From: Gammaproteobacteria bacterium
GTDB taxonomy: Bacteria > Pseudomonadota > Gammaproteobacteria > Enterobacterales > Alteromonadaceae
NCBI GenBank assembly: GCA_018826295.1
Contig: JAHJZX010000055.1
Coordinates: forward strand, 221,858-285,857
Direction of reading: 5' to 3'
Length of the DNA stretch: 64,000 bases
This document shows, piece after piece, positions 38,468-47,998 of the stretch. Within the stretch, counting starts at the first letter, position 1; each line of letters starts with the position of its first letter. A program made the position numbers and the translations under genes. Below the pieces are notes generated by a model that saw only the letters and a list, made by a program, of their open reading frames with translations, was not told the DNA's origin and ran no database searches.

Positions 38468-40303
38468 TTAATCAGCACTGCGGCTGGCACGTTTCCGATC
38501 ATTTTCTGTCAGGTGACGCTTACGGATACGGATAGACTTAGGCGTAACTTCTACCAGTTCATCGTCATCAATAAACTCCAGTGCCTGCTCCAGCGTGTAA
38601 CGGATAGGTGGTACCAGGTTTATGGCTTCATCAGTACCTGAAGCACGTACGTTGGTTAACTGCTTACCTTTTAAACAGTTAACTGTTAAGTCATTGCTAC
38701 GGCTATGAATACCGATAACCTGACCTTCGTACACTTCTTCGGCATGGCTGATGAACATCCGGCCACGTTCTTGCAACGAGAAAATGGCATAACCGGCAGC
38801 TTTGCCCATGGCGTTAGAGATCATCACACCATTAGTGCGCTGACCGATAGTGCCACCTTTATGCGTGCCGTAGTGGTCAAAGCTGTGGTACATCAAACCG
38901 GTACCAGAGGTAATCGTCATAAACTCAGTACGGAAACCAATTAAACCACGGCTTGGCATCTGGAAATCCATGCGGATGCGGCCTTTACCATCTGGCTGCA
39001 TATTGGTCATTTCAGCTTTACGCTCGCCCATACGCTCCATGATAGAACCCTGGTTCTGCTCTTCACAGTCGATGGTAACGTTTTCCATCGGCTCCATCCG
39101 CACACCATCAACGGTCTTCATAATAACTTCTGGCCGTGATACCGCTAATTCAAAACCTTCGCGGCGCATGTTTTCAATTAATACACCCAGGTGTAACTCA
39201 CCACGACCTGACACTTTGAATTTATCGCCGTCAGCGGTTTCTTCAACCCGTAATGCTACGTTGTGTTTCAGCTCGTGCGTTAAACGCTCTAAAATTTGAC
39301 GCGAAGTAACAAACTTACCTTCTTTACCCGCGAAAGGTGAAGTGTTTACCTGGAATGTCATGGTAACGGTAGGCTCATCTACCTGCAGTGCCGGCAGTGC
39401 TTCTACTTTAGTGGTGGCACAGATAGTGTCAGAGATTTTCAGCTCGCCCAGGCCAGTAAAGGCCACAATGTCACCGGCAGAAGCTTCTGTGGTTTCAACC
39501 CGTTCTAAACCCAGGTAACCGAATACCTGACCTACTTTGCCATTACGCTTAGTGCCATCGGCGCCTATAATGGTAACCTGCTGGTTTGGCTTCAGGCTGC
39601 CGCGTTTAATGCGGCCGATACCGATAATACCCAAGTAACTTGAATAATCCAGTTGCGATACTTGCAGCTGGGTTTCACCGTCCAGTTCAACCGCTGGTGG
39701 TGCTACATGCTTAACGATGGCTTCAAACAGATCAGTTATATCAGTTTTCGGCTCGTTGTAATCCAGCGTAGCCCAGCCGTTTAACGCAGATGCATAAACA
39801 ATAGGGAAATCCAGCTGCTCGTCGGTCGCACCTAAGTTATCGAATAAATCGAAGACCTGGTCGATAACCCAATCTGGCCGTGCGCCCGGACGGTCAATTT
39901 TATTCACTACTACGATAGGCTTTAAACCGTGAGCAAAGGCTTTTTGTGTTACAAAGCGCGTTTGTGGCATCGGGCCGTCAACCGCATCAACCAGCAACAG
40001 TACTGAGTCAGCCATCGACAATACGCGTTCTACTTCACCGCCGAAATCGGCGTGACCCGGGGTATCAAGAATATTGATGTGGTAACCGTTCCAGCGCACC
40101 GAGGTGTTTTTTGCCAGGATAGTTATACCGCGCTCAGATTCCTGCGCATTCGAATCCATAACGCGCTCCTGTAATTTGGCGCGGGCGTCGAAAGTGCCAG
40201 ACTGCTGTAGCAGTTTGTCAACCAAAGTGGTTTTACCATGGTCAACGTGCGCAATAATGGCAACATTGCGCAGCTTGTCTAAGTAGGTCGCGGTAACGCT
40301 CAT
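38468..40303 (-). CDS. typA: Ribosome-associated translational GTPase BipA/TypA
   Basis: Translational GTPase of 611 aa involved in 50S assembly and stress or cold adaptation. G1 is [11 protein letters not shown]3 is [13 protein letters not shown]4 is [13 protein letters not shown]. Domains II-III and the BipA-specific C-terminal domain ([20 protein letters not shown]) follow, with the ending [13 protein letters not shown]. It is divergent from glnA, as in E. coli. Confidence 0.97.
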   Translation of the reverse strand: MSVTATYLDKLRNVAIIAHVDHGKTTLVDKLLQQSGTFDARAKLQERVMDSNAQESERGITILAKNTSVRWNGYHINILDTPGHADFGGEVERVLSMADSVLLLVDAVDGPMPQTRFVTQKAFAHGLKPIVVVNKIDRPGARPDWVIDQVFDLFDNLGATDEQLDFPIVYASALNGWATLDYNEPKTDITDLFEAIVKHVAPPAVELDGETQLQVSQLDYSSYLGIIGIGRIKRGSLKPNQQVTIIGADGTKRNGKVGQVFGYLGLERVETTEASAGDIVAFTGLGELKISDTICATTKVEALPALQVDEPTVTMTFQVNTSPFAGKEGKFVTSRQILERLTHELKHNVALRVEETADGDKFKVSGRGELHLGVLIENMRREGFELAVSRPEVIMKTVDGVRMEPMENVTIDCEEQNQGSIMERMGERKAEMTNMQPDGKGRIRMDFQMPSRGLIGFRTEFMTITSGTGLMYHSFDHYGTHKGGTIGQRTNGVMISNAMGKAAGYAIFSLQERGRMFISHAEEVYEGQVIGIHSRSNDLTVNCLKGKQLTNVRASGTDEAINLVPPIRYTLEQALEFIDDDELVEVTPKSIRIRKRHLTENDRKRASRSAD

Positions 40304-40499
40304 GTAAATATATCCTCTGTGGCACTAGATGACCGTAATGACCACCAGGCAAAACTAACTAAAACGAAAGGGCGCATATTCTACTCTGTTTTTAACAGGA
40401 AAGAAAAACAGCAACTGCAGTTTTAGCGATTTTTTTTCCCAACAGCAAATTCAGCATCTACACTTAGCCCTGCCGTAACGCACCATAACAGCACAGCAA

Positions 40500-40516
40500 T
40501 GCACCATCTTTGTGCA
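40500..40516. promoter_or_regulatory. NtrC (GlnG) binding site
   Basis: TGCACC-N5-TGTGCA matches the NtrC dyad TGCACC-N5-GGTGCA with one mismatch. It lies about 100 bp before the predicted transcription start, a normal enhancer position. A second site at 40479-40495 (CGCACC...AGCACA) is too weak to claim. Confidence 0.82.
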
Positions 40517-40579
40517 ATACGCCAAATCCCAAGCGTTGCGCAATAATGCATGTTATTTTAAATCAACAACTTAAATGAT

Positions 40580-40595
40580 TGGCATATATCTGGCA
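40580..40595 (+). promoter_or_regulatory. Sigma-54 promoter of glnA
   Basis: TGGCATATATCTGGCA has the invariant GG and GC ten bases apart (-24/-12) and TGGCA at -24. It lies 55 bp before the glnA ATG and downstream of the NtrC box. Confidence 0.85.
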
Positions 40596-40650
40596 TTTAA
40601 TGGCGCAACACCGCTTAAATAGTTCAAAACAGGTCAATTTGGAGGAATGC

Positions 40651-42060
40651 ATGTCTGCATCATCTGTACTGAGTTTAATTAAAGAAAATGAAGTAAAGTT
40701 TGTCGATTTACGTTTTACTGACACTAAAGGTAAAGAGCAGCATGTTACCGTTCCGGTTAATCAGATCACCGACGACTTTTTTGAAGACGGTAAGATGTTT
40801 GACGGCTCTTCTATTCTGGGTTGGAAAGGCATCAACGATTCCGACATGATCCTGTTGCCAGATGCCAGCAGCGCTGTACTGGACCCGTTTTTTGAAGAAA
40901 CCACATTAAACATTACCTGTGATGTTATTGAGCCAAGCACCATGCAGGGTTATGACCGTGACCCACGCTCTATCGCCAAACGTGCTGAAGAATACCTGAA
41001 ATCAACCGGCATTGCTGACACCGTGCTGTTTGGCCCGGAACCAGAATTCTTTATGTTTGATGATATCCGTTTTGAAACCACAATGTCGGGCTCGTTCTTC
41101 AAAATTAACTCAACTGAAGCTGCCTGGAACTCAGGTACCAGCTACGAAGAAGGCAACAAAGGCCACCGTCCTGGAGTAAAAGGCGGTTACTTCCCATTAC
41201 CACCGGTAGATTCAGGTCACGATATTCGTAGTGCCATGTGTATGGTACTGGAAGAGATGGGCCAGACAGTTGAAGCGCATCACCACGAAGTGGCAACAGC
41301 CGGCCAAAACGAAATTGCGACCCGCTTTAATACCTTAACGAAAAAAGCGGATGAAGTGCAGCAACTGAAGTACGTTATCCACAACGTTGCCCACTTATAC
41401 GGCAAAACCGTTACCTTTATGCCAAAACCATTGGTAGGTGATAACGGTTCAGGTATGCACTGCCACCAGTCACTGGCTAAAGACGGTGTTAACCTGTTTG
41501 CCGGCGATAAATATGCCGGTTTGTCAGAGCTGGCACTGTATTACATTGGCGGTATTATCAAGCATGCTAAAGCACTGAACGCTTTCACCAACCCATCAAC
41601 TAACTCGTACAAGCGTTTAGTACCACACTACGAAGCGCCAGTTATGCTGGCATACTCTGCCCGTAACCGTTCAGCGTCAATTCGTATTCCATTGGTGCCT
41701 AGCGCCAAAGCACGTCGTATTGAGTGCCGCTTCCCGGATCCGGCTGCAAACCCGTATCTGGCATTCACTGCTCAGCTGATGGCTGGCTTAGATGGCATTC
41801 AGAATAAAATCCATCCTGGCGATGCGATGGACAAAGACTTATACGATCTGCCAGCAGAAGAAGCCGCGAATATCCCACAAGTTGCCTCCTCACTGGAAGA
41901 AGCACTGAATGAACTGGATAAAAACCGCGCTATCTTTACCAAAGGCGGCGTAATGTCTGATGCGATGATTGATGCCTATATTGACATCAAACGCGCTGAA
42001 GCACGCAAAGTTGCAGTCGCAGTACATCCACTTGAATTTGAACTGTACTACAGCGTATAA
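40651..42060 (+). CDS. glnA: Glutamine synthetase type I
   Basis: Assimilates ammonia into glutamine. From ATG 40651, preceded by GGAGGA, it is 469 aa, the same as E. coli GlnA. Catalytic motifs are [26 protein letters not shown]-type [11 protein letters not shown] and the NPYLAF region. The Tyr in [16 protein letters not shown] is the adenylylation site, so GlnE control is expected. A start at 40579 would add 24 residues that lack conservation and would cover the promoter. GlnL/GlnG, which control it, lie just downstream. Confidence 0.98.
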   Translation: MSASSVLSLIKENEVKFVDLRFTDTKGKEQHVTVPVNQITDDFFEDGKMFDGSSILGWKGINDSDMILLPDASSAVLDPFFEETTLNITCDVIEPSTMQGYDRDPRSIAKRAEEYLKSTGIADTVLFGPEPEFFMFDDIRFETTMSGSFFKINSTEAAWNSGTSYEEGNKGHRPGVKGGYFPLPPVDSGHDIRSAMCMVLEEMGQTVEAHHHEVATAGQNEIATRFNTLTKKADEVQQLKYVIHNVAHLYGKTVTFMPKPLVGDNGSGMHCHQSLAKDGVNLFAGDKYAGLSELALYYIGGIIKHAKALNAFTNPSTNSYKRLVPHYEAPVMLAYSARNRSASIRIPLVPSAKARRIECRFPDPAANPYLAFTAQLMAGLDGIQNKIHPGDAMDKDLYDLPAEEAANIPQVASSLEEALNELDKNRAIFTKGGVMSDAMIDAYIDIKRAEARKVAVAVHPLEFELYYSV

Positions 42061-42080
42061 AGCTTCTAATGCTGTTAAAA

Positions 42081-42106
42081 AGCTCACTTAGGTGGGCTTT
42101 TTTTTT
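42081..42106 (+). terminator. Terminator of glnA
   Basis: AGCTCAC (42081-42087) and GTGGGCT (42092-42098) form a stem (one G-T pair) around TTAG, followed by a long T-run to 42106. Confidence 0.9.
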
Positions 42107-42184
42107 GTAGAATTATCAGCTAAAGCAAGCTAGAGTAAACCGATAGAACTACAATAATAACAATGACCGGATGCTGTACAACAC

Positions 42185-42706
42185 ATGAAAAAAATACTGT
42201 TTTTTATTGCCGTCTTCTTGTTTGCTGTCACGCCATTACAGGCACAGCAATCGAAAAAAGTTTTTGTTACCCGCGATGCTAACGGCGTACTGGTGTTTTC
42301 TGACAGCCCGCAACCAGGTGCCGAAGAAGTAAACCTTAGCCAGCGAGCAAATATCATGGCGGCTACTGACGCCACCTTACCAAACACACGCAAAGAAGAA
42401 GTTGAAGCTTTTAACGTTGAAATAGTACAACCGGAAGAGCAAGGTACGGTGCGCGACAATACCGGATCGGTTTACGTATCAGGCAAAGTGAATCCGATGT
42501 TTGAACGCGGCTTGCGTTTACGTTTACTGTTAGACGGTAAGCCACAGGGCGAACCACAAAACTCTGCGGTTTTTATTCTGCGCGAAGTTGATCGTGGCGA
42601 ACACAAACTACAAATGGAATTATTCGACCAAAACGGCAAGCTTATTGCAACAAGTCCTGTAACAACCTTCTATTTACATAGAGCTTCGGTAATTTCACCA
42701 AACTAG
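42185..42706 (+). CDS. DUF4124 domain-containing secreted protein
   Basis: A signal peptide (MKKILFFIAVFLFAVTPLQA, cleavage near residue 22) precedes a DUF4124-type N-terminal region (KVFVTRDANGVLVFSDSPQPGAEEV) and a beta-rich C-terminal part (GSVYVSGKVNP, HKLQMELFDQNGK) that looks immunoglobulin-like. 173 aa. Periplasmic or surface location is likely; function unknown. It lies between glnA and glnL, a position seen in related marine gammaproteobacteria. Confidence 0.72.
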   Translation: MKKILFFIAVFLFAVTPLQAQQSKKVFVTRDANGVLVFSDSPQPGAEEVNLSQRANIMAATDATLPNTRKEEVEAFNVEIVQPEEQGTVRDNTGSVYVSGKVNPMFERGLRLRLLLDGKPQGEPQNSAVFILREVDRGEHKLQMELFDQNGKLIATSPVTTFYLHRASVISPN

Positions 42707-42784
42707 TGCAGGCGCTGTGCAATTCAGGTAAATCTGAATTACACTGCCATCCAGCTGCACCATTTGAGTGCAAAGGATGGAACA

Positions 42785-43861
42785 GTGACGCCACAAGAAA
42801 TCAGCACAGCGCAGTTAGCGGCCCAGATCACCGCCCAGCTGACCACAGCAATAATGCTGCTGGACAGTCAGTTACATATCCGTTATTTCAATACAGCCTG
42901 TTGTGCTGTATTGGGCTTGGGTGAAAAACGTCTGTCTGAACAGTATTTTCCTGAGCTATTTCAGCATATTGATATCAGCACTGAGCATTTTGCCGGTGCC
43001 ATTGCCGCCAAGCAGGGGTTTAGTGTCAGTGATGTACAGGCTGTGCTGGCTGACGGCCGCCATTTATTGCTGGATATCAGTGTCACCATCAGCGAACGGC
43101 CAGCCGGTTATTTACTGCTTGAGTTACGCCAGGTAGATCAGCAACGCAAGATCAGCCTGGAAAGCCTGCAACAACATCAGCATTTAGCCGCGCGGGAGTT
43201 AATCCGTGGCCTGGCGCATGAAATAAAAAACCCGTTGGGTGGCTTAAGGGGCGCCGCACAATTACTGGAAGAATCGCTGTCGGATGATTTAAAGGAATAC
43301 ACTCAACTGATTATTGCCCAGGCCGACCGGTTACGTAATTTAGTCGATCGGCTGCTGGGTCCCTATCGGGCGGCACAGCGGATCAACAGCAACCTGCACC
43401 AGATGATTGAACAGGTGCGTCAGCTGGCCCTGATGGACAACCCTTCAGCTGTACAATTCAGCCGCGATTACGACCCCAGCATCCCTGATTTTGCTTTCGA
43501 TCCGGAATTATTGCAGCAGGCGTTGCTTAATATAGTACGCAATGCCCAACAAGCGCTGGAGCACACGTCAGAGCCGGCAATCTGCCTGCAAAGCCGTGTA
43601 CTGTATCAACATACCCTGCATGGTAAGCGCTACAAACTGGTAGCCATGATCAGAGTAACTGACAATGGTCCCGGCATCCCTGCCGGGATCCGCGATACCT
43701 TATTTTACCCTATGGTTAGTGGTAAAGCCGGCGGCACCGGCCTTGGTCTCTCCATTGCCCAAACCCTGATCCATCAACACGGTGGCTGGATTGACTGCGA
43801 CAGTTGGCCCGGCCACACCGAATTTACGTTGTACCTGCCTATTGCCGACACTGAGGATTGA
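42785..43861 (+). CDS. glnL: Nitrogen regulation sensor kinase GlnL (NtrB)
   Basis: Soluble histidine kinase/phosphatase controlled by PII. It has an N-terminal PAS domain (about 15-115), the H-box RGLAHEIKNPLGG (His145), the N-box NIVRNAQQAL, and ATP-binding DNGPGIP and GGTGLGLS motifs. I chose GTG 42785, with AAAGGA 7 bases upstream, giving 358 aa; TTG 42764 has no such site. The stop is 4 bp before glnG. Confidence 0.95.
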   Translation: MTPQEISTAQLAAQITAQLTTAIMLLDSQLHIRYFNTACCAVLGLGEKRLSEQYFPELFQHIDISTEHFAGAIAAKQGFSVSDVQAVLADGRHLLLDISVTISERPAGYLLLELRQVDQQRKISLESLQQHQHLAARELIRGLAHEIKNPLGGLRGAAQLLEESLSDDLKEYTQLIIAQADRLRNLVDRLLGPYRAAQRINSNLHQMIEQVRQLALMDNPSAVQFSRDYDPSIPDFAFDPELLQQALLNIVRNAQQALEHTSEPAICLQSRVLYQHTLHGKRYKLVAMIRVTDNGPGIPAGIRDTLFYPMVSGKAGGTGLGLSIAQTLIHQHGGWIDCDSWPGHTEFTLYLPIADTED

Positions 43862-43865
43862 ATAC

Positions 43866-45275
43866 ATGAGTCATACTGTGTGGATTATTGATGACGATAA
43901 TTCTATCCGTTGGGTGCTGGAAAAAGCACTGGCCCGAGCGGATATATTATGTGAAAGCTATGCTTCTGCCGATTTAATGTTACAACGGCTCGAATATGAC
44001 CAACCCGCGGTAGTGGTATCAGATATTCGTATGCCGGGCACTGACGGCATGGCACTGTTAAGTAAGTTGCAGCAGCTGGCACCAGAGCTGCCGGTAATTA
44101 TCATGACTGCGCATTCCGATCTCGACAGCGCCGTCAACGCTTTTAAACGCGGCGCTTTTGAATATCTGCCAAAACCCTTTGATATTAATGATGCCGTAGC
44201 CCTTATCAGCCGGGCGCTGGAGCATGCTAACTCACGCCGGCCGGCCGCGAAATCACAGGCCCCCGCCCTGTCGCCGGAAATTATTGGTGAAGCGCCTGCT
44301 ATGCAGGAGGTGTTCCGTGCTATTGGCCGCTTAGCTCGCTCCAGCATCAGTGTATTGATCAATGGCCAGTCTGGTACCGGTAAAGAACTGGTTGCCGGCG
44401 CGCTGCACAAGCACAGCCCACGTGCAGAGCAACCTTTTATTGCGTTAAATATGGCCGCAATCCCGAAAGATCTCATTGAGTCTGAACTGTTTGGCCATGA
44501 AAAAGGCGCTTTTACCGGCGCCAACAACTTACGTAAAGGCCGCTTTGAACAAGCCGATGGCGGCACCCTGTTTCTGGATGAAATAGGCGATATGCCGCTG
44601 GATGTGCAAACACGGTTGCTGCGGGTATTGGCCGACGGCCAGTTTTATCGCGTTGGCGGTCATCAGGCTATTGGTGTTGATGTGCGCATTATTGCCGCCA
44701 CCCATCAAAACCTGGAACAGCTGGTACGCGAAGGTAAGTTTCGTGAAGATTTATTTCACCGTTTAAACGTGATCCGCATTCATTTACCCATGCTAAAAGA
44801 GCGCAAACAGGATATTGCCAAACTGGCACAACATTTTTTATTGCAGGCGGCCCAAGAGTTGAATGTTGAGGCAAAAACCCTGACAAAGGATGCCGAGCAA
44901 CTGCTGACGCAACTGGACTGGCCCGGCAATGTACGCCAGTTAGAAAACACCTGCCGCTGGTTAACGGTGATGGCCAGTGGCAAACAAATTGTGCCAGCGG
45001 ATATGCCGCCCGAGCTGATGACACCGGCTAAAAGCCCGTCTTTAATTAGCAATGGCATGGCAAGCAGCTGGCAGGAACTGCTGGCCAGTTGGATTAGCCA
45101 GCAACTTAATGCTGGTGCTGAAAACATTCTGGCTGAGGCCGGGCCGGAGTTTGAGCGCACCGTATTGCAGCAGGCGTTGCAATACACTCATGGCCATAAG
45201 CAAGAGGCGGCCAGACGCCTGGGCTGGGGCCGCAACACGCTGACGCGCAAACTTAAAGAACTGAATATAGAATAG
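43866..45275 (+). CDS. glnG: Nitrogen regulation response regulator GlnG (NtrC)
   Basis: Sigma-54 activator of 469 aa, identical in length to E. coli NtrC. The receiver domain holds Asp53 (VVVSDIRMPG). The AAA+ domain has Walker A GQSGTGKELVAG, the sigma-54-contacting GAFTGA, and Walker B GGTLFLDEIGDM. The Fis-type DNA-binding helix-turn-helix is HKQEAARRLGWGRNTLTRKL. The ATG at 43866 is preferred over one at 43782 inside glnL. The NtrC box at glnA is an expected target. Confidence 0.97.
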   Translation: MSHTVWIIDDDNSIRWVLEKALARADILCESYASADLMLQRLEYDQPAVVVSDIRMPGTDGMALLSKLQQLAPELPVIIMTAHSDLDSAVNAFKRGAFEYLPKPFDINDAVALISRALEHANSRRPAAKSQAPALSPEIIGEAPAMQEVFRAIGRLARSSISVLINGQSGTGKELVAGALHKHSPRAEQPFIALNMAAIPKDLIESELFGHEKGAFTGANNLRKGRFEQADGGTLFLDEIGDMPLDVQTRLLRVLADGQFYRVGGHQAIGVDVRIIAATHQNLEQLVREGKFREDLFHRLNVIRIHLPMLKERKQDIAKLAQHFLLQAAQELNVEAKTLTKDAEQLLTQLDWPGNVRQLENTCRWLTVMASGKQIVPADMPPELMTPAKSPSLISNGMASSWQELLASWISQQLNAGAENILAEAGPEFERTVLQQALQYTHGHKQEAARRLGWGRNTLTRKLKELNIE

Positions 45276-45293
45276 CGGGCACAAAACCCGCTA
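45273..45293. terminator. Weak hairpin between glnG and the convergent cpxP
   Basis: TAGCGGG (45273-45279) and CCCGCTA (45287-45293) form a 7-bp stem with a 7-base loop overlapping the glnG stop. There is no U-tract, so a role in termination is uncertain. Confidence 0.35.
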
Positions 45294-45305
45294 CGGCTAT
45301 CCTGA

Positions 45306-45773
45306 TTAACTGCTGTGGCGGGCCGCAGCTTTGTTTTGCCAGCGTTTGGCAGCATTTGATTTCACCTGTTGCCGCTGTTCATCATTGAGTATTTGCAGGA
45401 TTTGGTGTCGCAATTTGATCCGGCTTAACTGCCGCTCAACTCTGTTGTCTTGTTGCTGCTGTAATAACAGACGCGCCTGATGTTCGTCAAAATTGTCAGC
45501 CTGCATCAGCATTTGCATTTGCTCGCGGCTGGCCGTTTTTGCCGCCCGCATCTCTGCACGATACTGCTGCATCAGCTGTTTAATCTGCGCTTTCTGTTCA
45601 GGCTGTAAGTCAATATCTGCCAGCAAATGTTGCAGTGGCCCTTGCCGGCCGGCGTGCATTGCTTTACCGGCGTGTTGTTTATCAGCATGGCGCCCGGTAT
45701 CAGCAATAACCGGCGCAGTAACTGTAGCGGCAGCCACTACGGCTGCAGTGAACATCAGGGTAGATAATTTCAT
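45306..45773 (-). CDS. cpxP: CpxP/Spy-family periplasmic protein
   Basis: Small periplasmic chaperone/repressor-like protein with a signal peptide (MKLSTLMFTAAVVAAATVTA) and two LTxxQ-type motifs (LQPEQKAQIKQL and LNDEQRQQVKS) in an all-helical body. Start ATG 45773 has GAGGAG upstream, giving 155 aa; a longer reading from 45833 adds 20 unlikely residues. It is divergent from cpxR, as cpxP is in E. coli, which favours cpxP over spy. Confidence 0.85.
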   Translation of the reverse strand: MKLSTLMFTAAVVAAATVTAPVIADTGRHADKQHAGKAMHAGRQGPLQHLLADIDLQPEQKAQIKQLMQQYRAEMRAAKTASREQMQMLMQADNFDEHQARLLLQQQQDNRVERQLSRIKLRHQILQILNDEQRQQVKSNAAKRWQNKAAARHSS

Positions 45774-45840
45774 TAGGCAAACTCCTCTGTTTGGACATTG
45801 ACAGCTTAAACCCTGGATTGCAAAGCAACGCAAAGGCCGG

Positions 45841-45856
45841 GTAAAGATTCTGTAAA
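45841..45856 (+). promoter_or_regulatory. CpxR box between cpxP and cpxR
   Basis: GTAAA (45841-45845) and GTAAA (45852-45856), 6 bases apart, match the reported GTAAA-N4-8-GTAAA consensus. A third half-site GTAAA is at 45893-45897. The site can control both divergent genes. Confidence 0.75.
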
Positions 45857-45910
45857 GCAGTGTTGCCCAACGCTGACATTGGGTAAACTCGGCATAAAGA
45901 AGGAGACACT

Positions 45911-46603
45911 ATGCCTGCAATTCTGATGATTGATGACGACACCGGTTTGTGTGAACTGCTAGCGCAGTATCTGGCACTGGACGGATATGAATTCAAAGCG
46001 GCACATGATGGCCGCCAGGGCTTGGAAATGGCCACTCAAGGCAATTATCAGCTTATTCTACTCGACGTTATGCTACCTGGCATGGACGGCCTAACCGTAC
46101 TGAAGCATTTACGCGCCGACGCTCACTATTGCCCGGTACTGATGCTGACAGCCCGCGGAGACGACGTCGATCGTATTGTCGGCTTAGAATTAGGTGCCGA
46201 TGATTATCTGGCCAAGCCGTTTAACCCGCGTGAATTGGTTGCCCGCATTAAAGCCATATTGCGCCGGGTTGAGCTAACCAAGGCACCCGCTGGCGAACAA
46301 ACAGTATTTAATTTAAACAGTGTTGTACTTAACACCGCTAACCGTCAACTAAGCTGCAATGGTCAACCTGTTGCTCTAACAGCAACTGAATTCCAGCTAC
46401 TGGAGCAACTGATGCGCCGCTCTGGCGAAGTCGTAACGAAAGATGAGTTAAGCCTTGAGGTGCTGGGTAAACGGTTGCAGATGTACGACCGCAGTCTGGA
46501 TATGCATATTAGCAATATCCGGAAAAAACTGGCGCAGTTTAGCACCGATGAAAAAATCCAGACGCTACGTGGTAGCGGCTACTTATTCATAGCAGGTGAG
46601 TAA
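45911..46603 (+). CDS. cpxR: OmpR-family response regulator CpxR
   Basis: Two-domain response regulator of 230 aa. The receiver has acidic D8-D10 and phosphoacceptor Asp52 (LLDVMLPGMDG), and the C-terminal winged helix has the RxSGEVVTKDELS and YDRSLDMHISNIRKKL runs. Its stop overlaps the cpxA ATG by one base (TAATG). Divergent cpxP and the CpxR box support the name. Confidence 0.92.
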   Translation: MPAILMIDDDTGLCELLAQYLALDGYEFKAAHDGRQGLEMATQGNYQLILLDVMLPGMDGLTVLKHLRADAHYCPVLMLTARGDDVDRIVGLELGADDYLAKPFNPRELVARIKAILRRVELTKAPAGEQTVFNLNSVVLNTANRQLSCNGQPVALTATEFQLLEQLMRRSGEVVTKDELSLEVLGKRLQMYDRSLDMHISNIRKKLAQFSTDEKIQTLRGSGYLFIAGE

Positions 46604-47967
46604 TGCACTGGTTAGCCCACCTAAATCCATTTCGTTATCTGGCCGGCCGCATTTTCATCTGGTTTTGGCTGGTGTTGCTCAGTGCGGTGTTTGTAACGCT
46701 GGCCATGTCACGGGCGCTGACAGAGCGTACTGAAATACGTCGACTGCCAGCATCGATAGTTGCACAGGTGCAGCAACAACTGCAAGGCTTTACCAACAGC
46801 AAAAATGCCAATCAGCTCATAGCACGCTTACAGCGCGCCAGGCCTGATCACTGGTTAGTCGTAGATGCCCAAACCAATACCGTTCTTACTCCCGGCTTGC
46901 TGCCAGCGGCATTCGATCAGCATTGGCTTACCGAACTTTCACGGCTGGAGAAACCACGTTGGCTGCGCCATGACAATATCTCGCTGGCCGGCCCGTTTTT
47001 ACTAAACCTGGATGGACACACCCTGGCGTTGTATCAAAAGCGCGAGCGCCCCGCCAGGCCCTGGTGGCATTTAACCCAGGTACCACAGCAAGTATTGTTG
47101 CTGTTTACCTTGCTGATTTCTGCGGTGGCCAGTTTTGTGCTGGCAATATCAATTTCCAGACCGCTGCGCGAACTGCTACAGCGTAATTTGCAGTTTGCCG
47201 ACGGCCAACTCAACAGCCGGGTTACCGGGTTGATAAAGCGTAAAGATGAACTGGGTTTACTCGGCCACAGCTTTAACACTATGGCAGAACGTATCAGTGG
47301 TTTACTGACCAATCAGCAACGATTAATACGCGATATTTCGCATGAATTGCGTTCACCACTGGCCAGAGCCCAGCTGGCATTGGGTTTGACAGAACGCACA
47401 GGCACCTTGCAACAGATCCCAAGGATCAGCCAGGAGCTGGAGCGGCTTGATAGCATGCTGGATGAACTGCTGACATACAGTAAACTGGATGCCGGCCAAT
47501 ATCAGCTGAATAAAACACCAGTTAATCTGAACGAGCTAATGCAGGAACTAACAGAGCTGAACCAGGTGGAAGCCGATGCCAGACAGCAACAGATTAACAT
47601 TCTGACAAGCGGGCCAGTGAGCATTATCGCCGATCAGCGCTTACTGGGACGGGCGATTGAGAATGTGCTGCGTAATGCCATTAAATACAGCCCGCAAGGC
47701 GGTGAAATACTGTGTCAGTTGCAACAACAACCCGGCCGGGTTTTGCTACAGATTTGTGATCAGGGGCCAGGGATTGCCAACGATAAACTGCAGGCCATTT
47801 TTGAACCTTTTTATCGCGTATCCGACAGCCGTGACAACCAAAGTGGTGGCACAGGTCTGGGCCTGGCTATCGTGGCACAAATTATCCGCCAGCATGGTGG
47901 CAGCGTCAGTGCGGCCAATCGTAGCGAAGGCGGGCTTTGTATCAGTCTGCAGTTGCCGTTAAACTAG
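46603..47967 (+). CDS. cpxA: Envelope-stress sensor histidine kinase CpxA
   Basis: Membrane kinase of 454 aa. TM1 is about 17-36, a roughly 125-residue periplasmic sensor follows, and TM2 is about 163-183. A HAMP domain runs to about 236. The H-box is RDISHELRSPLARAQ (His247), the N-box ENVLRNAIKYSP, and G-motifs DQGPGIAND and GGTGLGLAIV. Translationally coupled to cpxR. Confidence 0.92.
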   Translation: MHWLAHLNPFRYLAGRIFIWFWLVLLSAVFVTLAMSRALTERTEIRRLPASIVAQVQQQLQGFTNSKNANQLIARLQRARPDHWLVVDAQTNTVLTPGLLPAAFDQHWLTELSRLEKPRWLRHDNISLAGPFLLNLDGHTLALYQKRERPARPWWHLTQVPQQVLLLFTLLISAVASFVLAISISRPLRELLQRNLQFADGQLNSRVTGLIKRKDELGLLGHSFNTMAERISGLLTNQQRLIRDISHELRSPLARAQLALGLTERTGTLQQIPRISQELERLDSMLDELLTYSKLDAGQYQLNKTPVNLNELMQELTELNQVEADARQQQINILTSGPVSIIADQRLLGRAIENVLRNAIKYSPQGGEILCQLQQQPGRVLLQICDQGPGIANDKLQAIFEPFYRVSDSRDNQSGGTGLGLAIVAQIIRQHGGSVSAANRSEGGLCISLQLPLN

Positions 47968-47998
47968 CAGACTGATCAGTAACACAAGGTGTGGTATT

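Larger units (their letters stand above)
40304..40650 (+). other. Intergenic regulatory region upstream of glnA
   Basis: A 347-bp region with no protein gene. It holds a NtrC box (40500-40516), a sigma-54 promoter (40580-40595) and the glnA ribosome binding site GGAGGA (40641-40646). The left part must also carry the typA promoter. Confidence 0.85.

Noticed and set aside
40479..40495. Second NtrC box at glnA
   Set aside because: The left half CGCACC fits but the right half AGCACA does not match GGTGCA.
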